DNA of 64,000 nucleotides from Dasypus novemcinctus (GCF_030445035.2 NC_080689.1:24333278-24397277), one strand, 5' to 3'; positions 37,170 to 50,297 are shown, numbered from the stretch's first letter. Made by a program: numbers and translations. Notes: generated from the letters alone by a model not told the origin.

Positions 37170-37339
37170 TCATACAAAGACTTTAGCCAGTGCGTCAGCT
37201 CCAGCACTGGCTATATAGCATTTGGATGGGTGGAAAGCTACATCATGAATTGATTCTTCAAACTTTTTCCGATGAGCTGTGAACTCTTGGATACATGTCT
37301 TACTTTCTAGGTTCCATAAACGTATTGAACAGTCATGAC
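37170..37339 (-). CDS. STRN: Striatin, terminal coding exon
   Basis: The minus-strand exon completes a split serine and then encodes HDCSIRLWNLESKTC through IHDVAFHPSKCYIASAGADA to the C-terminal LAKVFV and TGA (37170-37172). It supplies the end of one WD40 blade (IRLWNL) and the final blade. Striatin is a WD40 and calmodulin-binding scaffold and the regulatory B''' subunit of PP2A in the STRIPAK complex. Its propeller binds partner proteins, and the coiled coil and caveolin-binding motifs are further 5', outside the window. The acceptor is TATAG before 37339. STRN3 has different text here in my memory (TCVQEITAHRKKLDESIYDV), and linkage to VIT also favours STRN. Confidence 0.93.
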
Positions 37340-37416
37340 CTATACCAAAAGAAAGGAAAAATTACATTCATGAAAATGATAAGGAAAAACAAATAATCCA
37401 CAGTTGATATACTTAC

Positions 37417-37503
37417 TGCCAGACATTAAGTACAGGCCATTAGGATCAACAGCTAAACTTGTAACAGCTTCTAGATGTGCTACCATCGAGTGGATCAGTT
37501 TGC
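37417..37503 (-). CDS. STRN: Striatin, penultimate coding exon
   Basis: Encodes KLIHSMVAHLEAVTSLAVDP and NGLYLMSG, a WD40 blade with the conserved His and Asp positions. The acceptor is CCCAAAG and the donor GTAAGT (complement 37411-37416). It is 87 bases and in phase with both neighbours, only 77 bases of intron from the last exon. Confidence 0.93.
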
Positions 37504-38639
37504 CTTTGGGAAAAAAAAAATGTTGTTCTTTACTAATGACTTTTCTCTGAATATATGCCAGCTACCACATGAACAGTCGCTGCTCCAGTCATCCCTCTCT
37601 GGGTACTTATTGCATCGACAGCGTTTTCCATGAGCTAAAACAACATGTGCCTCCCTCCTGCCTCTACTCATGGAAATGAAGAGAAACAACAGACTCTCAA
37701 ATGTCAGATTATATTTTTGTCTTTCAAACTATAGTATCTGTACATAAAATCAGTAATCTATACATAAAGAGCCCATTAAGCCATGTTCATTAATTGGAAC
37801 TTGGATATTATTAATCACCTACTTTGCATGTTTTAGCTAAAGGCAAATTATATAGGTTGTAGAACACTTCAAATACACAGAGAGAAAGAAATTGTGACAA
37901 AGACATAGGAACAAAGTGAAAATGTGGCCCAATTTTGGTGGAAACAATATATGGAAAGGGATTAAATATTAAAATACTCATCATCATTATAGCTACGTCA
38001 AGTCAGTAAAAGCCAACATTATTTATAAAGGCAATAGTAGATACTTGGGAAAACATAGCTGCTAATACAGGGCACTTTCCTCCTAGCATAGCCAATAAAA
38101 TTTGGGAAAGCCTCCATGGCCCAATTCAAATCAATCGGTACTAAATAGTCAGGATTATAATATAGAAAAGATCAGCCCATGGAAAAATGAAGGAAATAAA
38201 CCAAATGACCCAAGGGTTTTCCATCGCAACACTAATACTTTTCAATAATTGAACAATTTTAAACAAAACATAAAAATCATATGCCTCTACTTTCAACAAC
38301 ATGTCTATTTTTCCCTAATATATTCACAGCACTAGATAATTTTTATTGGTATTTGAATGATTTCACTCATTGTATCCCTAATAATAACCTTGGCTCTAGG
38401 GCCTAAATAAAGCATTTACTCACTAGGAAATAAACCAAGATGATTCTATATTCTACAATAAAGACTAGTTCTTAGCAGCTATGGATGTCGTATGAACAGA
38501 AACTGAGCTGATAAGAGTATTTGTGTTTTCGTGCCTATGAAGCCATAAATAGACAAAAAAAATTAGTCTACTATGCTGGGGTTTTTGTATTGTTTTTTGT
38601 TTTTACTTTAATAATAATCAATTTATAACGAATTCTTAC

Positions 38640-38747
38640 CTGTATTGTTATCGTAGAATTTGATGTGCCTGTCTTCATGAGCAGTGATGCTGATCGGAAG
38701 AGTGGGATGACTGATGACTCTATTTATTTGGCAGGAAGAGTTGGCTG
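38640..38747 (-). CDS. STRN: Striatin, third-last coding exon
   Basis: Encodes TANSSCQINRVISHPTLPIS, ITAHEDRHIKFYDNNTG with a split glycine. The exon starts after TTTGTAG, which completes a split threonine with the previous exon, and ends at GTAAGA. The peptide matches the STRN WD40 region closely. It is 108 bases. Confidence 0.93.
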
Positions 38748-40826
38748 CTACAAAGAAAAAAATTAAAAAGCAACACAAATGAGACAAAGCTATTATATCT
38801 TTATACAAAGGAGAACTGAATATTCATATAAGAGATTAAAAAATTACATGATGTTACTTTAATTTGTCTTTAGTTCAGTTATTCTGTGATTGTGTCCATA
38901 ATTTTAATGTTAGGAATTGAGAATAACCTGAGCTATACTATAATGACATATCTAGAGGTGCTAAAGAATTAGAATTTCCTTTTCTACACCTGCTATCTAA
39001 GGGTGCCACCTATGGCTTAGGCTGGAACCTCTGATATTTTTCATTTTATAAGTTTTGTGATATTTCTGGTAACTTTAATCAAGTTCCAATACTAAGTGCA
39101 GATAAACCCCAAATTTAAACCTCAGCTCTTTCTATATAGGAAGCTCTTTATCATAGTAATCATCTACAGGTAAACATGGCAAAGACAGTTTCTTAATCCT
39201 TACCTTCTCTTCATCATCATAATAGAAATGGTCATCATTTGAGAATCCACCAGATTTGGAATCTTAAAATAGCATCATTACAGTATCTATATTTGCACAG
39301 TATTTAATAATTTTCAAAGAGATTTCAAGTATATGCACAAGACAGGCAGGACACAGATCATTAGACTCATATCACGTAATACTAAGGTCCAGAAAACATT
39401 GTGACTCCCTCCACATCAGATGACAAAGCCAGAACCTAGATTTGGTCTTCTAACTTCTAACTCTATCCCAAATAAATGGCACATGCACACCAGTCAATTG
39501 CCAAAGCTGGTAACTAAACAACCACAAGTTCCTCCTGAAAGTTCTTTATCAAAAGGAAATCAATAATTTAGAAGAATTAAGGTTAAATAGTGATTTTTGT
39601 TCTGATAGTTTTTAAATGACAAAGAAAAAGCTACGTAAAGTTAATACTAATTTATGTTATAGTTTTAAAAAATTCATTATATCATGGTATGGGGTAGGGA
39701 GGGGGTAAGGGATGTCCTTATAAAGGGCATTATTGAGACAACTGACAAAATTTGAACATGAACAGTAAGTTAGACAATAGTATTGTGCCAATGTTAAATT
39801 TCCTGATTTTGATTACTTACTGTGCTATGTAAGAGAATGTCCTTGTTCTTAGGAAATACATGCTAAAGTATCTAGGGGAATAGGAGTATGATGCAACTTA
39901 CTCTCAAATAGTTCAGATAAAAAAATTAAAAACATATAAAGAGTGATGAAGCATATGTGATAAATGTGGTAAAATGTTAAAAACTGGTATATCTGGTTGA
40001 AGGGAAGTCAGAAGTTCTTGTACTATTTTTGCAACTTTTCTATAACTCTGAAATTACTTCAAACTAAAAAGTTAAAAAAAAGCTAAATCCTAGTACAGGT
40101 ATTATGAATTTTTAGCCATATACTAAAAAATATTTATAAGAAAAATAGCAACAGGTCTGAGCTATAATAGTATTAGTCTAATGTTATTTTCATGGTGGTT
40201 CCTAGAAAATGACATCTTAAAAACTGAAGACAGTCTTTTTCCAATGCTAGTTGCAGGTGTTACATAGCCTATTACTTAAGTATAGGACAAAAAGTCACTT
40301 GACCATATGGAGTAATTTTCGACTGAGAAGGATGCTTGGTTTCAATGTTTAGACTAAGGATTTTCCCCCCAGAGATAATACACCATTGATCAAAATCCTC
40401 TGCAAGATCTAATAAGAAAAGAACAATAGCAATAAAATAAGTATTAAAAAAAAAAAGTCCCATATAGTCTGCGAAGTTTCTGATAATATCATCTATCACT
40501 TTAAGATCTAGGAAATGAACATGATAGTAAATAAACCAAATCATGAAAGAAATCAAAGAATATCTGGTAATTTTTCAATGAAGTTTCTTCATATGGTGAT
40601 AAATCAAACAAAGGCAAACTGCAAGAACACTAAAAATAAATTCAAGGCCATCATTCTAACAATGAATCTAGAATAATCCTCCAAATATTCGTATTTAGCT
40701 TGCTTACTTAGAGACAGTTCACAAGTACCTAATAACTTGCTTCAACTACATTTTAGTTTATCAAAATCAAATTGCCACTGCTTTCATTTTGAGTTGTACT
40801 TCGTATATTCCTTATTAAAAACAAAT
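38748..40826 (-). other. STRN: STRN intron sequence, left part
   Basis: Intron between the third- and fourth-last exons. This part shows no recognisable young retroposon and no extra exon with a supported frame. The rest of the intron is filled by L1-type material. Confidence 0.5.
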
Positions 40827-42830
40827 AGGACTTCTGGTCGGCCAAAATGGTGAGCGAAATGCTCCTGAGTTCTGTTTCCCCACAGAATCTTTAAACAGCT
40901 AGCAAAAAATGACAGAGCCTTTGTCCTCAAAACTCCATAAAAGAATTAATGAGTTGCAGTTACTGGGCAAGGAATCCAGAAAACACAACTTAAAAATGGT
41001 AGAAGCTTGTGTGCAATGTGAAAACTGGCCTACACTCTCATTAAGGATCCCTGGCCCTGTTCAGGAAGGGGGTAGAATAGGCCCTATGTGCATAATGGGG
41101 TGTATGTCCACACCAATCCATTGGTGGCATGCCAAAGTACTGAACTGGACACTTGCCTTTGGTTAGCCATCCCACAAAATGCCTTGCATGCAGAAGCTTA
41201 AAGACAGCTAAAGCAGGGTAAGAAACAATAAAATCAAAGTAAACTGGGGCAGAAATCTGCTGGCTTCAAGACACAGAATAGAGTATCCAGGAACCAGGGC
41301 AAGTTGAATTTATAGGGAGTAGAGAGGGCACTTGGATCCCTGTAAATACAATAATTCTTAAAACCACGAGCAAAAGCCCAGAGTAACATGTATGCCAAAA
41401 AAAAGGTAGAGACGACTACACTTTTCAACTTGGATTGATCTATGAGGTGGAGGACTAAACTCTGAAGGAGAATATAGGCCAAAACAAAGTCAATCTGCAA
41501 TGACTGTGAAGGTGCATTTTGCTTTGGCTTCTTTTGTTTTTTTTTTAGCTCGTGGAACTCAAGGAAATCTCTGTCATATCACTATCGGGATACACATTTA
41601 AGAAACAGCCTAGGGACTAAATCCTAGAGTGAACACATTAAAATATGAAAAGGTACACTATGTAGCAAAAAATTACAAGACAAACAGGAGATGGCCTTTC
41701 AAAAGAACAAGATAAAACCTCAGAATTCATTAATGAAGAAAACCAGACTTTGGACATATTAGACAAAGACTAAATGATCTTCAAAATGCTTAAAGAGGTA
41801 AAGGAAAACACCGAGAACCAACTAACAAATCAGGAAAACAATGAATGAACAAAGTGATAATCTCAATTAAAAAAAAAAAACAAACAGGAACCAAATGGAA
41901 ATATTGGAGAAAAGCCTACAATAACTGAAATGAAAAATTCCCTAGAGGGTTTCAACTGCAGATTGGAGCCAACAGAAGAAAAAAATCAGTGAAATCAAAG
42001 AAAAGACAAAAAAGAAAAAAAAAGAAACTGAAATCAGACTGAGAAGCAAAAAAAAGATTTTTTAAAAAGCTAATAGAGTCTAAGTGACCTATGGGACACC
42101 ATGAAGCATGCTAACATATGTATCATAGAAGTCCCAGAAGAAGAAAGAGGCAGAAGGAATAGTGAAAAAAATAATGGCAGAAAACTCCCCTAACTTAAGA
42201 AAAGATAAGAATATATACATTCAAAGAACCCAGTAAACCAAAACAGAATAAACTTGAAGATAACTACAACCAGACTCATTATCATCAAACTGTCAAATGT
42301 CAAAGACAAAGAGAATTCTGAAAGATGAAACAGAAAAGGGACATGTTGTGTAAGAGAGAGCCCCAATAATATTAAATGTCGATTTCATATCAGAAATAAT
42401 GGGGACAAATAGGCAATGGTATGAAATATTTAAAGTGCTGAAAGTAATTGCAAATCAAGGATATTATATCCAACAAGACAGTTCTTCAAAAATGAGGGGG
42501 AGACTAGATCATTCCCAGACCTGCCCTATAATAAATGCTAAAGGGAATTCTTCAGATTGAAAGGTAAATTCACTGTAAGTAGACTGAAGTAGCATAAAGA
42601 AATAAAGATCACTGATAAGGTAATCCCCTGGGTAATTATAAGTGCCAGTACTGTTGTACTTTATTTTTGGTATGTAACTCCACATTTTACTTCTGACAGG
42701 TTCTAAAATGCAAATGCAGAAAAAGTAATGATAAATTTATGGTTTTGACATACAGTATATAGATAAAATTTGTAACAAATACAGCAAAGAAGTGGGGGGG
42801 TGGTGGTGGAAGGGGTAGAGAAACAAGAGT
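40827..42830 (+). mobile_element. HAL1 / old L1 5' part, antisense in STRN intron
   Basis: It begins GACTTCTGGTCGGCCAAAATGG, a typical L1 5' UTR opening. An ORF1-like region with many stops (41690-42490) follows, then TTTTTGGTATGTAACTCCAC and the ATAGATAAAATTTGTAACAA text that I associate with HAL1/L1M inter-ORF sequence. Confidence 0.65.
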
Positions 42831-42847
42831 ATACAGGAATTTGGCAA

Positions 42848-43540
42848 CCTTCCAGTGGACCCTACTTTGGAAATTATGCTCCCCAGTGTGACAGAGTTGG
42901 ACTCAGTGGTGACTTCTCTACACATGGCTCTTTTTCCCCTTCTATTTGAACCGATAGTTAGTACTAGAGTTGATTGGTATATGTCCAAGAGACTTAAATC
43001 TTTGGGCTGTCCATGTGCCATTTGGGCCCTAAATCTCAAAAGAGTTGCAATACCTACTCTCCAGTTCATTGGATTCACCCAGGACAACTATCAAGGAGAT
43101 AAGGATGGGCAATAGCCATCCCAAGGAACAGACAGAGAGTCTGCAACCTCAAGCAAGATAGTCCCATCCATCTGCCCCATGGGATGTAAGTCCACTCTCA
43201 ATTAGAGGCAGAGTGAACATCACTATCCCAGAATCCTCAAGACTGCGGAATGAATGATGGGCTAGAGTAGACTTACTGTTATTCTACTATTCTATTATAA
43301 ACTTATTGTTATTCTAGCAATGAAAGAACATTTATCATTGAGGTTCTGAGGGGAGGAAAGGGAAAAATAGGTGTAATATGGGGCCATTTTTGGGACATTG
43401 GAATTGTCCTGAATGAAATTGCAATGACAGATACCGGCCATTATATATCTTGCCATAACTTACAAAATTGTGGGCGAAAGAGTGTAAAATATAATGTAAA
43501 CTAAAATCCATACTTAGCGGCAATGCTTAAAAAAAAAACA
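42848..43540 (+). mobile_element. Unnamed repeat, copy 3 (truncated)
   Basis: Plus-strand copy lacking both the 5' quarter and the last ~150 bases. It ends at an A-run after CTTAGCGGCAATGCTTAAAA. The frame 42855-43115 is open for 86 codons and aligns with copy 2 (shared SVTELDS, SKRxxSLGCPCA and TQDN residues). Confidence 0.7.
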
Positions 43541-43549
43541 AAAACAGAA

Positions 43550-45430
43550 ACAAAACCAGAAACAGAGAATATGCTACTGAAACTAAACCTCATGGTAACC
43601 ACCCACACACACAACATACCTAAAAAACATACACAGAAAGAGCCCAAAATATTACAATACAAAAAAATCAAACAAGTATGAGAGTAATCAGTAAAGGAAG
43701 AACTGAGAGACCAAAAAGTTGTAAGACTTACAAATAACAAATAGCAAGAAGGCATTGGACAAAATCCAACATCCCTTCTTGATAAAAACACTTAGAAAAC
43801 TAGGAATAGAAGAAAACTTCCACAACATGATTAAAGGGGAATTATGAAAAACTCACGCCTAACATTATATTCAATAATGAAAGAAGGAAGACTTTCTTTT
43901 TAAGATCAAGACAAGGATGTCCACTATCACCATTGTTGTTCAACACTGTACTGGAAGTTCTAGGCAGAGCAATTAAGCAGAAAAATAAAATTTATCCAAA
44001 TTGAAAATGAAGAATAAAACTTTCCCTATTTGCAGACGACATGATCCTATACATAGAAAATTTGGAAAAGTCCACAACAAAGCTACTAGAGCTAATAAAT
44101 TCAGCAGAGTGGCAGGATACAAGATCAATATGCAAAAAGCAGAGGGATTTCTATTCAATGGTAATGAACAATCTGAAGAGGAAATCAAGAAAAATTTCAT
44201 TTACAGCAGCAACAAAAATAATTTTATCTGGGAAGAAATTTAACCAAAGATACAAAGTACTTGTACACAGAAAATTATAAAACACTATCAAAAGAAATTA
44301 AATAGGACATTCCATCTTCATGGGTTGGAAGATTACCGTTAAGATGTCAATTCTACCCAAAGCAATTTACAAATTCAACACAATTCCAACAAAAATGGAA
44401 ATCAATCATCAAATTCATTTGTAAGCGTAAAGGGTCCTAAATAGCTAAAATCATCTTTTTTTTTTTTAAAGATTTATTTATTTATTTAATCCCCCCCCCA
44501 CCCCCCGCCCCGTTGTCTGTTCTCTGTGTTTATTTGCTGCATCTTGTTTCTTTGTCCGCTTCTGTTGTCGTCAGTGGCACGGGAAGTGTGGTTGGCGCCA
44601 TTCCTGGGCAGGCTGCACTTTCTTTCGCGCTGGGTGGCTCTCCTTACGGGCGCACTCCTTGCGCGTGGGGCTCCCCTACGCCGGGGACACCCCTGCGTGG
44701 CAGGGCACTCCTTGCGCACATCAGCACTGCGCATGGGCCAGCTCCACACGGGTCAAGGAGGCCCAGGGTTTGAACCGCGGACCTCCCATGTGGTAGACGG
44801 ACGCCCTAACCACTGGGCCAAGTCCATTTCCCTAAAATCATCTTGATAAAAAACAAAGGTGGAGGACTCACACTTCCAGATTTTAAAACTTATTACAAAG
44901 CTATAGTAATCAAATAAGCATGGTACTGGCGTAAGGAAAGATATATACATGAAGGGAAATTAACCCTCACATTTATAGCCAACTGATTTTTGACAAGGGG
45001 ATGAATACCATGCACTTGGGAAAGAACCGTCTATTCAACAAAAGGTGCTGTGTAAATTGATATCCATATGGAAAAGAATATGGACCCCCTACTCACACCA
45101 TATACAAAAATCAACTCAAAATGGATCAAAAACCTAAATATAAGAACCAAAAACCATAAAACTCCTAGAAGAAAACAAAAGGGAAACATCTTCAGAACTT
45201 CCTGTTAGGCAGTGGTTTCTTAGATTTTAAAGAAAAATCACAAGCAACAAAAGAAAAAAGCTAGGTAAATGGCATATTATCAAAATTAAAAACATTTGGG
45301 CATCAAAGAACTTTATCAAGAAAGTGAAAAGACAACCTACAGAAGAAAATATTTGGAAACCACATATCAGATAAGGGTTTAATATCGAGAATATATAAAG
45401 ACCTCCTTCAACTCAATAATTCACTTTCAC
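43550..45430 (+). mobile_element. L1 ORF2 3' half, antisense in STRN intron
   Basis: Broken ORF2 with recognisable reverse-transcriptase text: a [10 protein letters not shown]-like stretch at 43915-43945 and FADDMILYIENL at 44030-44070 (the YxDD-equivalent), followed by C-terminal sequence to about 45430. A large part of the ORF2 N-terminus is absent. A SINE interrupts it. Confidence 0.85.
44458..44832 (-). mobile_element. DAS-type SINE
   Basis: Minus-strand copy inside the L1. Target duplications TAAAATCATCTT lie at 44446-44457 and 44833-44844. Confidence 0.92.
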
Positions 45431-46106
45431 CTTGAGGCATGCTTGGTCTAAATTTGAAGAAAAAAAGAAAATACGCTAAAATACGCCAGAGTAAAACAAT
45501 AAAATCCAATATAAACAGTTATGGGGTAGACCACAGTCGAACACAATAAAAATTAATTTACATTTATTTTATATAACTCTAAAGTAATGAAATTAATTTA
45601 GGAAATGCCAGAATACATTATTATAAGTCAAAATAATTACTTATTCTAATGATGCTGACTTTTTCAAAACATTCTTGGCATTCCTCTTCTGCAAATGCTT
45701 CTAGGATCTGGCAAAAAAGTCATTATCTCTTGAGGAAAAACAAAATTTCCTAGTTTAATTTATCTATCTTCTCCACAGATGCTATCATAACAATTTGTCT
45801 TTAAAAATCAACATTTACCTCTCAGGATATTAAAAAGAGTCAGCCACAATCTCTGAAGGCAATTCCCCAAATGCTCACATCCTTTTAAATTTCATATTGT
45901 TTTTTTCATTTTATCACTTTAATCTTAGGTCATAGATTTAACAAGATTTTAAGTTTACTTATATACTAAACCCTAAACTTCTTGGCAAAAAAAAAAAACA
46001 CCTTTTTTTTCCTTTTCCATAATTTCAATTCTGATAGTGATTATAATTTTTATTAAATTAAAAAATACATATTCAAACATAGACTTTTAAAAATGAGTAT
46101 ACATAC
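45431..46106 (-). other. STRN: STRN intron, nothing clear
   Basis: AT-rich intron between an L1 fragment and the next STRN exon, with no recognised element. Confidence 0.4.
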
Positions 46107-46247
46107 TTGTATCTAGGTTGGATTCTAAAGTGAGAATGCGTTGTTGTGTTTCCATATTAAAGATGCTAGTATATCCTTTGCTGAATGATGCTACCATATG
46201 GCACGGGTCACTGCTCACTAGATCCACAGAGGCAGGGATTCCCAACT
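46107..46247 (-). CDS. STRN: Striatin, fourth-last coding exon
   Basis: Encodes LGIPASVDLVSSDPCHMVAS, FSKGYTSIFNMETQQRILTL and ESNLDT, with split codons at both ends. This is a divergent WD40 blade (SIFNME in place of the usual WD). The acceptor is CTCTCAG and the donor GTATGT. It is 141 bases. Confidence 0.93.
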
Positions 46248-46360
46248 CTGAGAGTCAGAATATATTCAAAGAGAATGACAATTAGAGAGTATACCTGATA
46301 CCATGCTTAAAATATATAGCAAAACAAACAGTGGCATAATTTTATTAAGATGTAAATAAG

Positions 46361-46749
46361 GGGAAGCGGATGTGGCTCAAGTGACTGGCCTTCCACCTAC
46401 CACATGGGAGGACTCGGGTTTGACCCCTGGGGCCTCCTGGTAAAAAAAAGAAGCATGCCCGCATGGCAAGCCACTGCCTATGCAAGTGAGTCGCACATCA
46501 AGATGATGATGCAACAAAAGAAAGATAAAGGGGTGAGTCAAAGCAAGGTGCAACAGAAACCAGGAACTGAAGTGATACAAGTGTCAGAGAACCTCTCTCC
46601 ACATCGAGGTCCTCAGGATCAAATCCTGGTGAATCCTACAGGAGAAAGTGAGAAGACAAAAGGAGAAATAGATACAGAAGATCACACAGGGAATGGACAC
46701 AGCAAAAATAGCAGGGTGGGGGGAGGGGAAAATTCAAAAAAAATTTTAA
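46361..46749 (+). mobile_element. DAS-type SINE, divergent subfamily
   Basis: GGGGAAGCGGATGTGGCTCA head, B box GGGTTTGACCCC, then a body different from the common copies (AGCATGCCCGCATGGC and a second B-box-like block). Near-perfect duplications AAGATGTAAATA / AAGACGTAAATA flank it. Confidence 0.8.
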
Positions 46750-46827
46750 AAGACGTAAATAGGGCCTGACACTATTAAAAATTAGCTCTTAACCATTCAA
46801 AGGAGACTACCTCCTTCATTACTTTTT

Positions 46828-47212
46828 CTAAAAATTTATTTTCTCTTATTCCTGCATTACTTTTTAAATTTTTTATTTTTTAAAAATTTATTTCTCCCCA
46901 CTCCCTCATAGTTTCCATTTGCTGTGCCTGTTTGTTGTATGCTAGTCTTCTCTTTCTAGTGGGTACTGGGAATTGAATCCAGTACCTCCGATGTGGGAAG
47001 GAGATGCCTAAGCACCTGAGCCACCTCCATTCCCAGCTGTGTTGCATCTCTCATTTTTTTCTTTGCTGTGTCTCCTTGTTGTGTCAGCTCACCACAATAG
47101 CCCATCGTGCCAGCTCACCATCTTGCTCATCTTCTCCAGGAGGCACCACGCGAACCCAGAACTCCCATGTTATAGAGGGGAGCTCAGCTACCTGAGCCAT
47201 ATCCACTTCCCT
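46828..47212 (-). mobile_element. DAS-type SINE, divergent subfamily
   Basis: Minus-strand copy with 17-bp target duplications CTCCTTCATTACTTTTT at 46811-46827 and 47213-47229. The body differs from the common copies and carries two B-box-like blocks. Confidence 0.82.
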
Positions 47213-47518
47213 CCTTCATTACTTTTTGACCTTTCCTATTTTATTATCTTTACCTATTCATCAGATCTTCCACCTACTACTCAACTAATGTATTCATGGA
47301 ATGCAAGGTAATTCTAATGCCAGGGAGAGAAATTTATTCCCAAAACAAAGTGCCTTTATTCAGAAAGCAAATGGAAAGCATTTATGGCTATGGGCTACAA
47401 GATTTGTTGCTTACTACTTCATTCTGGGCTTAGAGTGGCATAGTGGGAGTTCTTCATTTAAAAAGCTCATCTCTTAATAGGAATTCTAAGTCATCAGAAA
47501 TATGTTATTTAAAAAATA

Positions 47519-47972
47519 GGGAAGCAGACTTGGCCCAGTGGTTAGGGCGTCCGTCTACCACATGGGAGGTCCGCGGTTCAAACCCCGGGCCTCCTTGACC
47601 CGTGTGGAGCTGGCCCATGCCCAGTGCTGATGCGTGCAAGGAGTGCCGTGCCACACAGGGGTGTCCCCGCGTAGGGGAGTCCCAAGTGCAAGGAGTGCGC
47701 CTCGTAAGGAGAGCCACCCAGCGCGAAAGTAAGTGCAGCCTGCCCAGGAATGGCGCTGCACACACGGAGAGCTGACACAAGATGACGCAACAACAACAAA
47801 AAAGAAACACAGATTCCCGTGCCACTGACAACAACAGAAGCGGACAAAGAAAGAACACACAACAAATGCAACAAATGGACACAGAAAACAGAGAACAGAC
47901 AATGGGGGCGGGGGGAGGAAGGGAAGAGAAATAAATCTTCAAAAAAATAAAATAAAATAAAAATAAATAAAA
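47519..47972 (+). mobile_element. DAS-type SINE, full length
   Basis: GGAAGCAGACTTGGCCCAGT head, B box GGTTCAAACCCC, standard body and A-rich tail with AAATA repeats. Confidence 0.9.
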
Positions 47973-48132
47973 ATGTTAATTATTTTATTGTTAGACTAAT
48001 ACAAATATCAAATGCAGCTAATTCATCAAAAGCTAGAGACAAATTATGATAGCTCAACAATAAAGAATATGGATTTATTTACTATCTAGAATACGTTAAA
48101 ATTTGGAACTTACTTGTAAACATAAAAAGGAG

Positions 48133-48183
48133 AATGAGGGAAGCCGATGTGGCTCAACTGATAAAGAGTGTCCACCTACCCTA
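48133..48183 (+). mobile_element. Truncated DAS-type SINE head
   Basis: GGAAGCCGATGTGGCTCAAC followed by TGATAAAGAGTGTCCACCTA. The copy stops abruptly at L1 sequence with no body or tail. Confidence 0.6.
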
Positions 48184-49105
48184 CCCTAAGACCCAGCCAT
48201 TTCCCTTCTAGGCCTTGACCTATGAACATATACTTTGTTCACAATAGCCCAAAGTCCATCAAAGAGGAATATTAATAAACAAATTATGATTTTTTCATAT
48301 ACTAAATATTATTAAACAATAAAAAAGAAATGGGTTATTACTGTTTCCAACAACATGGATGAATGTCAAAAAAATCATAGTGAAAAGTAAAAAGATATAA
48401 AGGTTTTCTGTATTATTCCATTTACATGAAGTTTTATAATAGTTTATCAATCTACAGTGAAAGAAAGAAAAACAGTTGATGCCTCTGGTTGGAATGGAAG
48501 AGAGACTGGGAAGGACACACAGGAACTTTGGGGGAGGAAAAGGAAATGTTGTATTTGTTTTTTTAAAGATTTATTTATTTATTTATTTTTATTTCTTCCC
48601 CTCCCCCCTCCCCGTTGTCTATTAGCTCTGTCTATTCACTGTAGGTATTCTTCTGTGTCCACTTGGATTCTTGTCAGTGGCACCAGCAATCTGTGTCTCT
48701 TTTTGTTGCGTCATCTTCCTGCGTCAGCTCTCTGTGTGCGTGGCACCACTCCTGGGCAGGCTGCGCTTTTTTATTTTTTTGCACGGGGCAGCTCTCCTTA
48801 TGGGGTGCACTCCTTGTGCGTGTGACTCCCCTATGCAGGGGACACCTGTGTGGCACGGCACTCCTTGCGTGCATCAGCACGGCGCATGGGCCAGCTTACC
48901 ACACAGGTCAGGAGGCCTGAGTCTGAACCCTGGACCTTCCAAGTGGTAGGTGGACACTCTATCAGTTGAGCCAAATCCGCTTCCCTGTATGTCTTGATAG
49001 GTGTGTGAATGACAGGGGTACATGCTCTGTGCAACTCAATGAAATGTACACTTAAGATCTGTGTAACTGAATAAATTATATCTCAATTTAAGAAGATTTA
49101 AGAAA
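48184..49105 (+). mobile_element. Old L1 3' end
   Basis: L1M-type 3' text: TTCACAATAGCCCAAAG, AACAACATGGATGAATGTCA, and the end GTACACTTAAGATCTGTG. It is split by a SINE at 48557-48985. Confidence 0.8.
48557..48985 (-). mobile_element. DAS-type SINE, full length
   Basis: Minus-strand copy with T-rich start at 48557 and head complement ending AAATCCGCTTCCC. It is inserted in an old L1 (sequence TGTAT on both sides). Confidence 0.88.
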
Positions 49106-49300
49106 AAAATACATGCTCTTTCACCAAATATTTTACTTTTAAAATTATATATAAGTTAGAAATACAATAAGCATACATTCGTTCCTTTAAAAACACCTTC
49201 GAATTTAACTTACACAAAAAGAGTTCATAAATTGATTACTTGTACAGGATAAGAAATTTTATTAAAAATTCAGCAAAATTATCAATTTAAAAGCATGTAC

Positions 49301-49468
49301 CTTGATTATCATTAAATACGCTTAGAGCTGGAGCAACCTCAGTTGTATTCCATAAACGCAGAGTGCCATCTGCGGAACAGGACAATAAACGCTGATGAGC
49401 TGCACTATAAGCCAAGCCCCATACTGCATCTGTGTGGCCAAACAGTGGGCCTCTCAAAACAGAAGGAT
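49301..49468 (-). CDS. STRN: Striatin, fifth-last coding exon
   Basis: Encodes PSVLRGPLFGHTDAVWGLAY, SAAHQRLLSCSADGTLRLWN and TTEVAPALSVFNDNQ. This is a textbook WD40 blade with GH at the start, the structural Asp in SADGT and LRLWN at the end. The acceptor is GTTTAG and the donor GTACAT, a weaker but legal site. It is 168 bases. Confidence 0.94.
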
Positions 49469-50297
49469 CTAAACAAAACAGCAACAATGCAAAATCAGGA
49501 GAAAAAAACAAATCATAAAGGTACGTAGAATTCAGAGAAAGTAAAACATATAAAACAAAGGCACCTAACAGTATTAAAAATATGCTTTCTATTTTACTGT
49601 TCATCTGAAATGTTGCCATAATTAAAAACAGGCTTGCAAATATACAAATGTAGAGTCTAAAACTAAAAAGTATGCATTTCTTTCCCCTTAAAAAACATAG
49701 GCATTTCTGTCTCCCTCTTCTTTTCCTCCCCAGGATCAACCTTTCATTTGTCCGGATTTAAAATCAGCATGATAAAACAAATCATTTAAATTTAATCTAC
49801 CTCCAAAGAAACCACAGTCCAAATTCCGTGGGGTAAAGAGAAAGATGTTCCCTCCTCTGAATTCTTCAACATTTTAAATATACCTCCCTCAGGCCTCTTA
49901 GCCTACTCTACCATGAATGGCAGTTATTGTTGGGAGCAAAAGGTCTTACATTCACAAGGGACATGACCTGAGACCTTACAGGAAGCCCAAATTCTCAAAA
50001 AGCAATAATAACTTAGATGAGGATGATGTTTGGGGGTGGGGATGAGGGCTGTCACACTGCAAAGTCTCATGATAAAAGTCATACTAGAAACTTTAATATA
50101 TTATTAATCCTCACAATAACTCTAGAAAGTAATACTCTCAAGATGGTCTCCAGACGTTAAGTGTGAAAATGTCAATAGTGCTATCTGTCTTAACTCCCCT
50201 CTCAGTCAAATAATTCTTTAAGAACGTATTCAAGAGATACTATATGTCAATCACTATGCTAGAGGCTGGGGCCAAACCGATGATTAAGACACAATTA
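49469..50297 (-). other. STRN: STRN intron, L2 scrap near the end
   Basis: Intronic sequence. 50225-50297 resembles L2 (ACTATATGTCAATCACTATG then GAGGCTGGGGCC), cut by a SINE. Confidence 0.45.
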
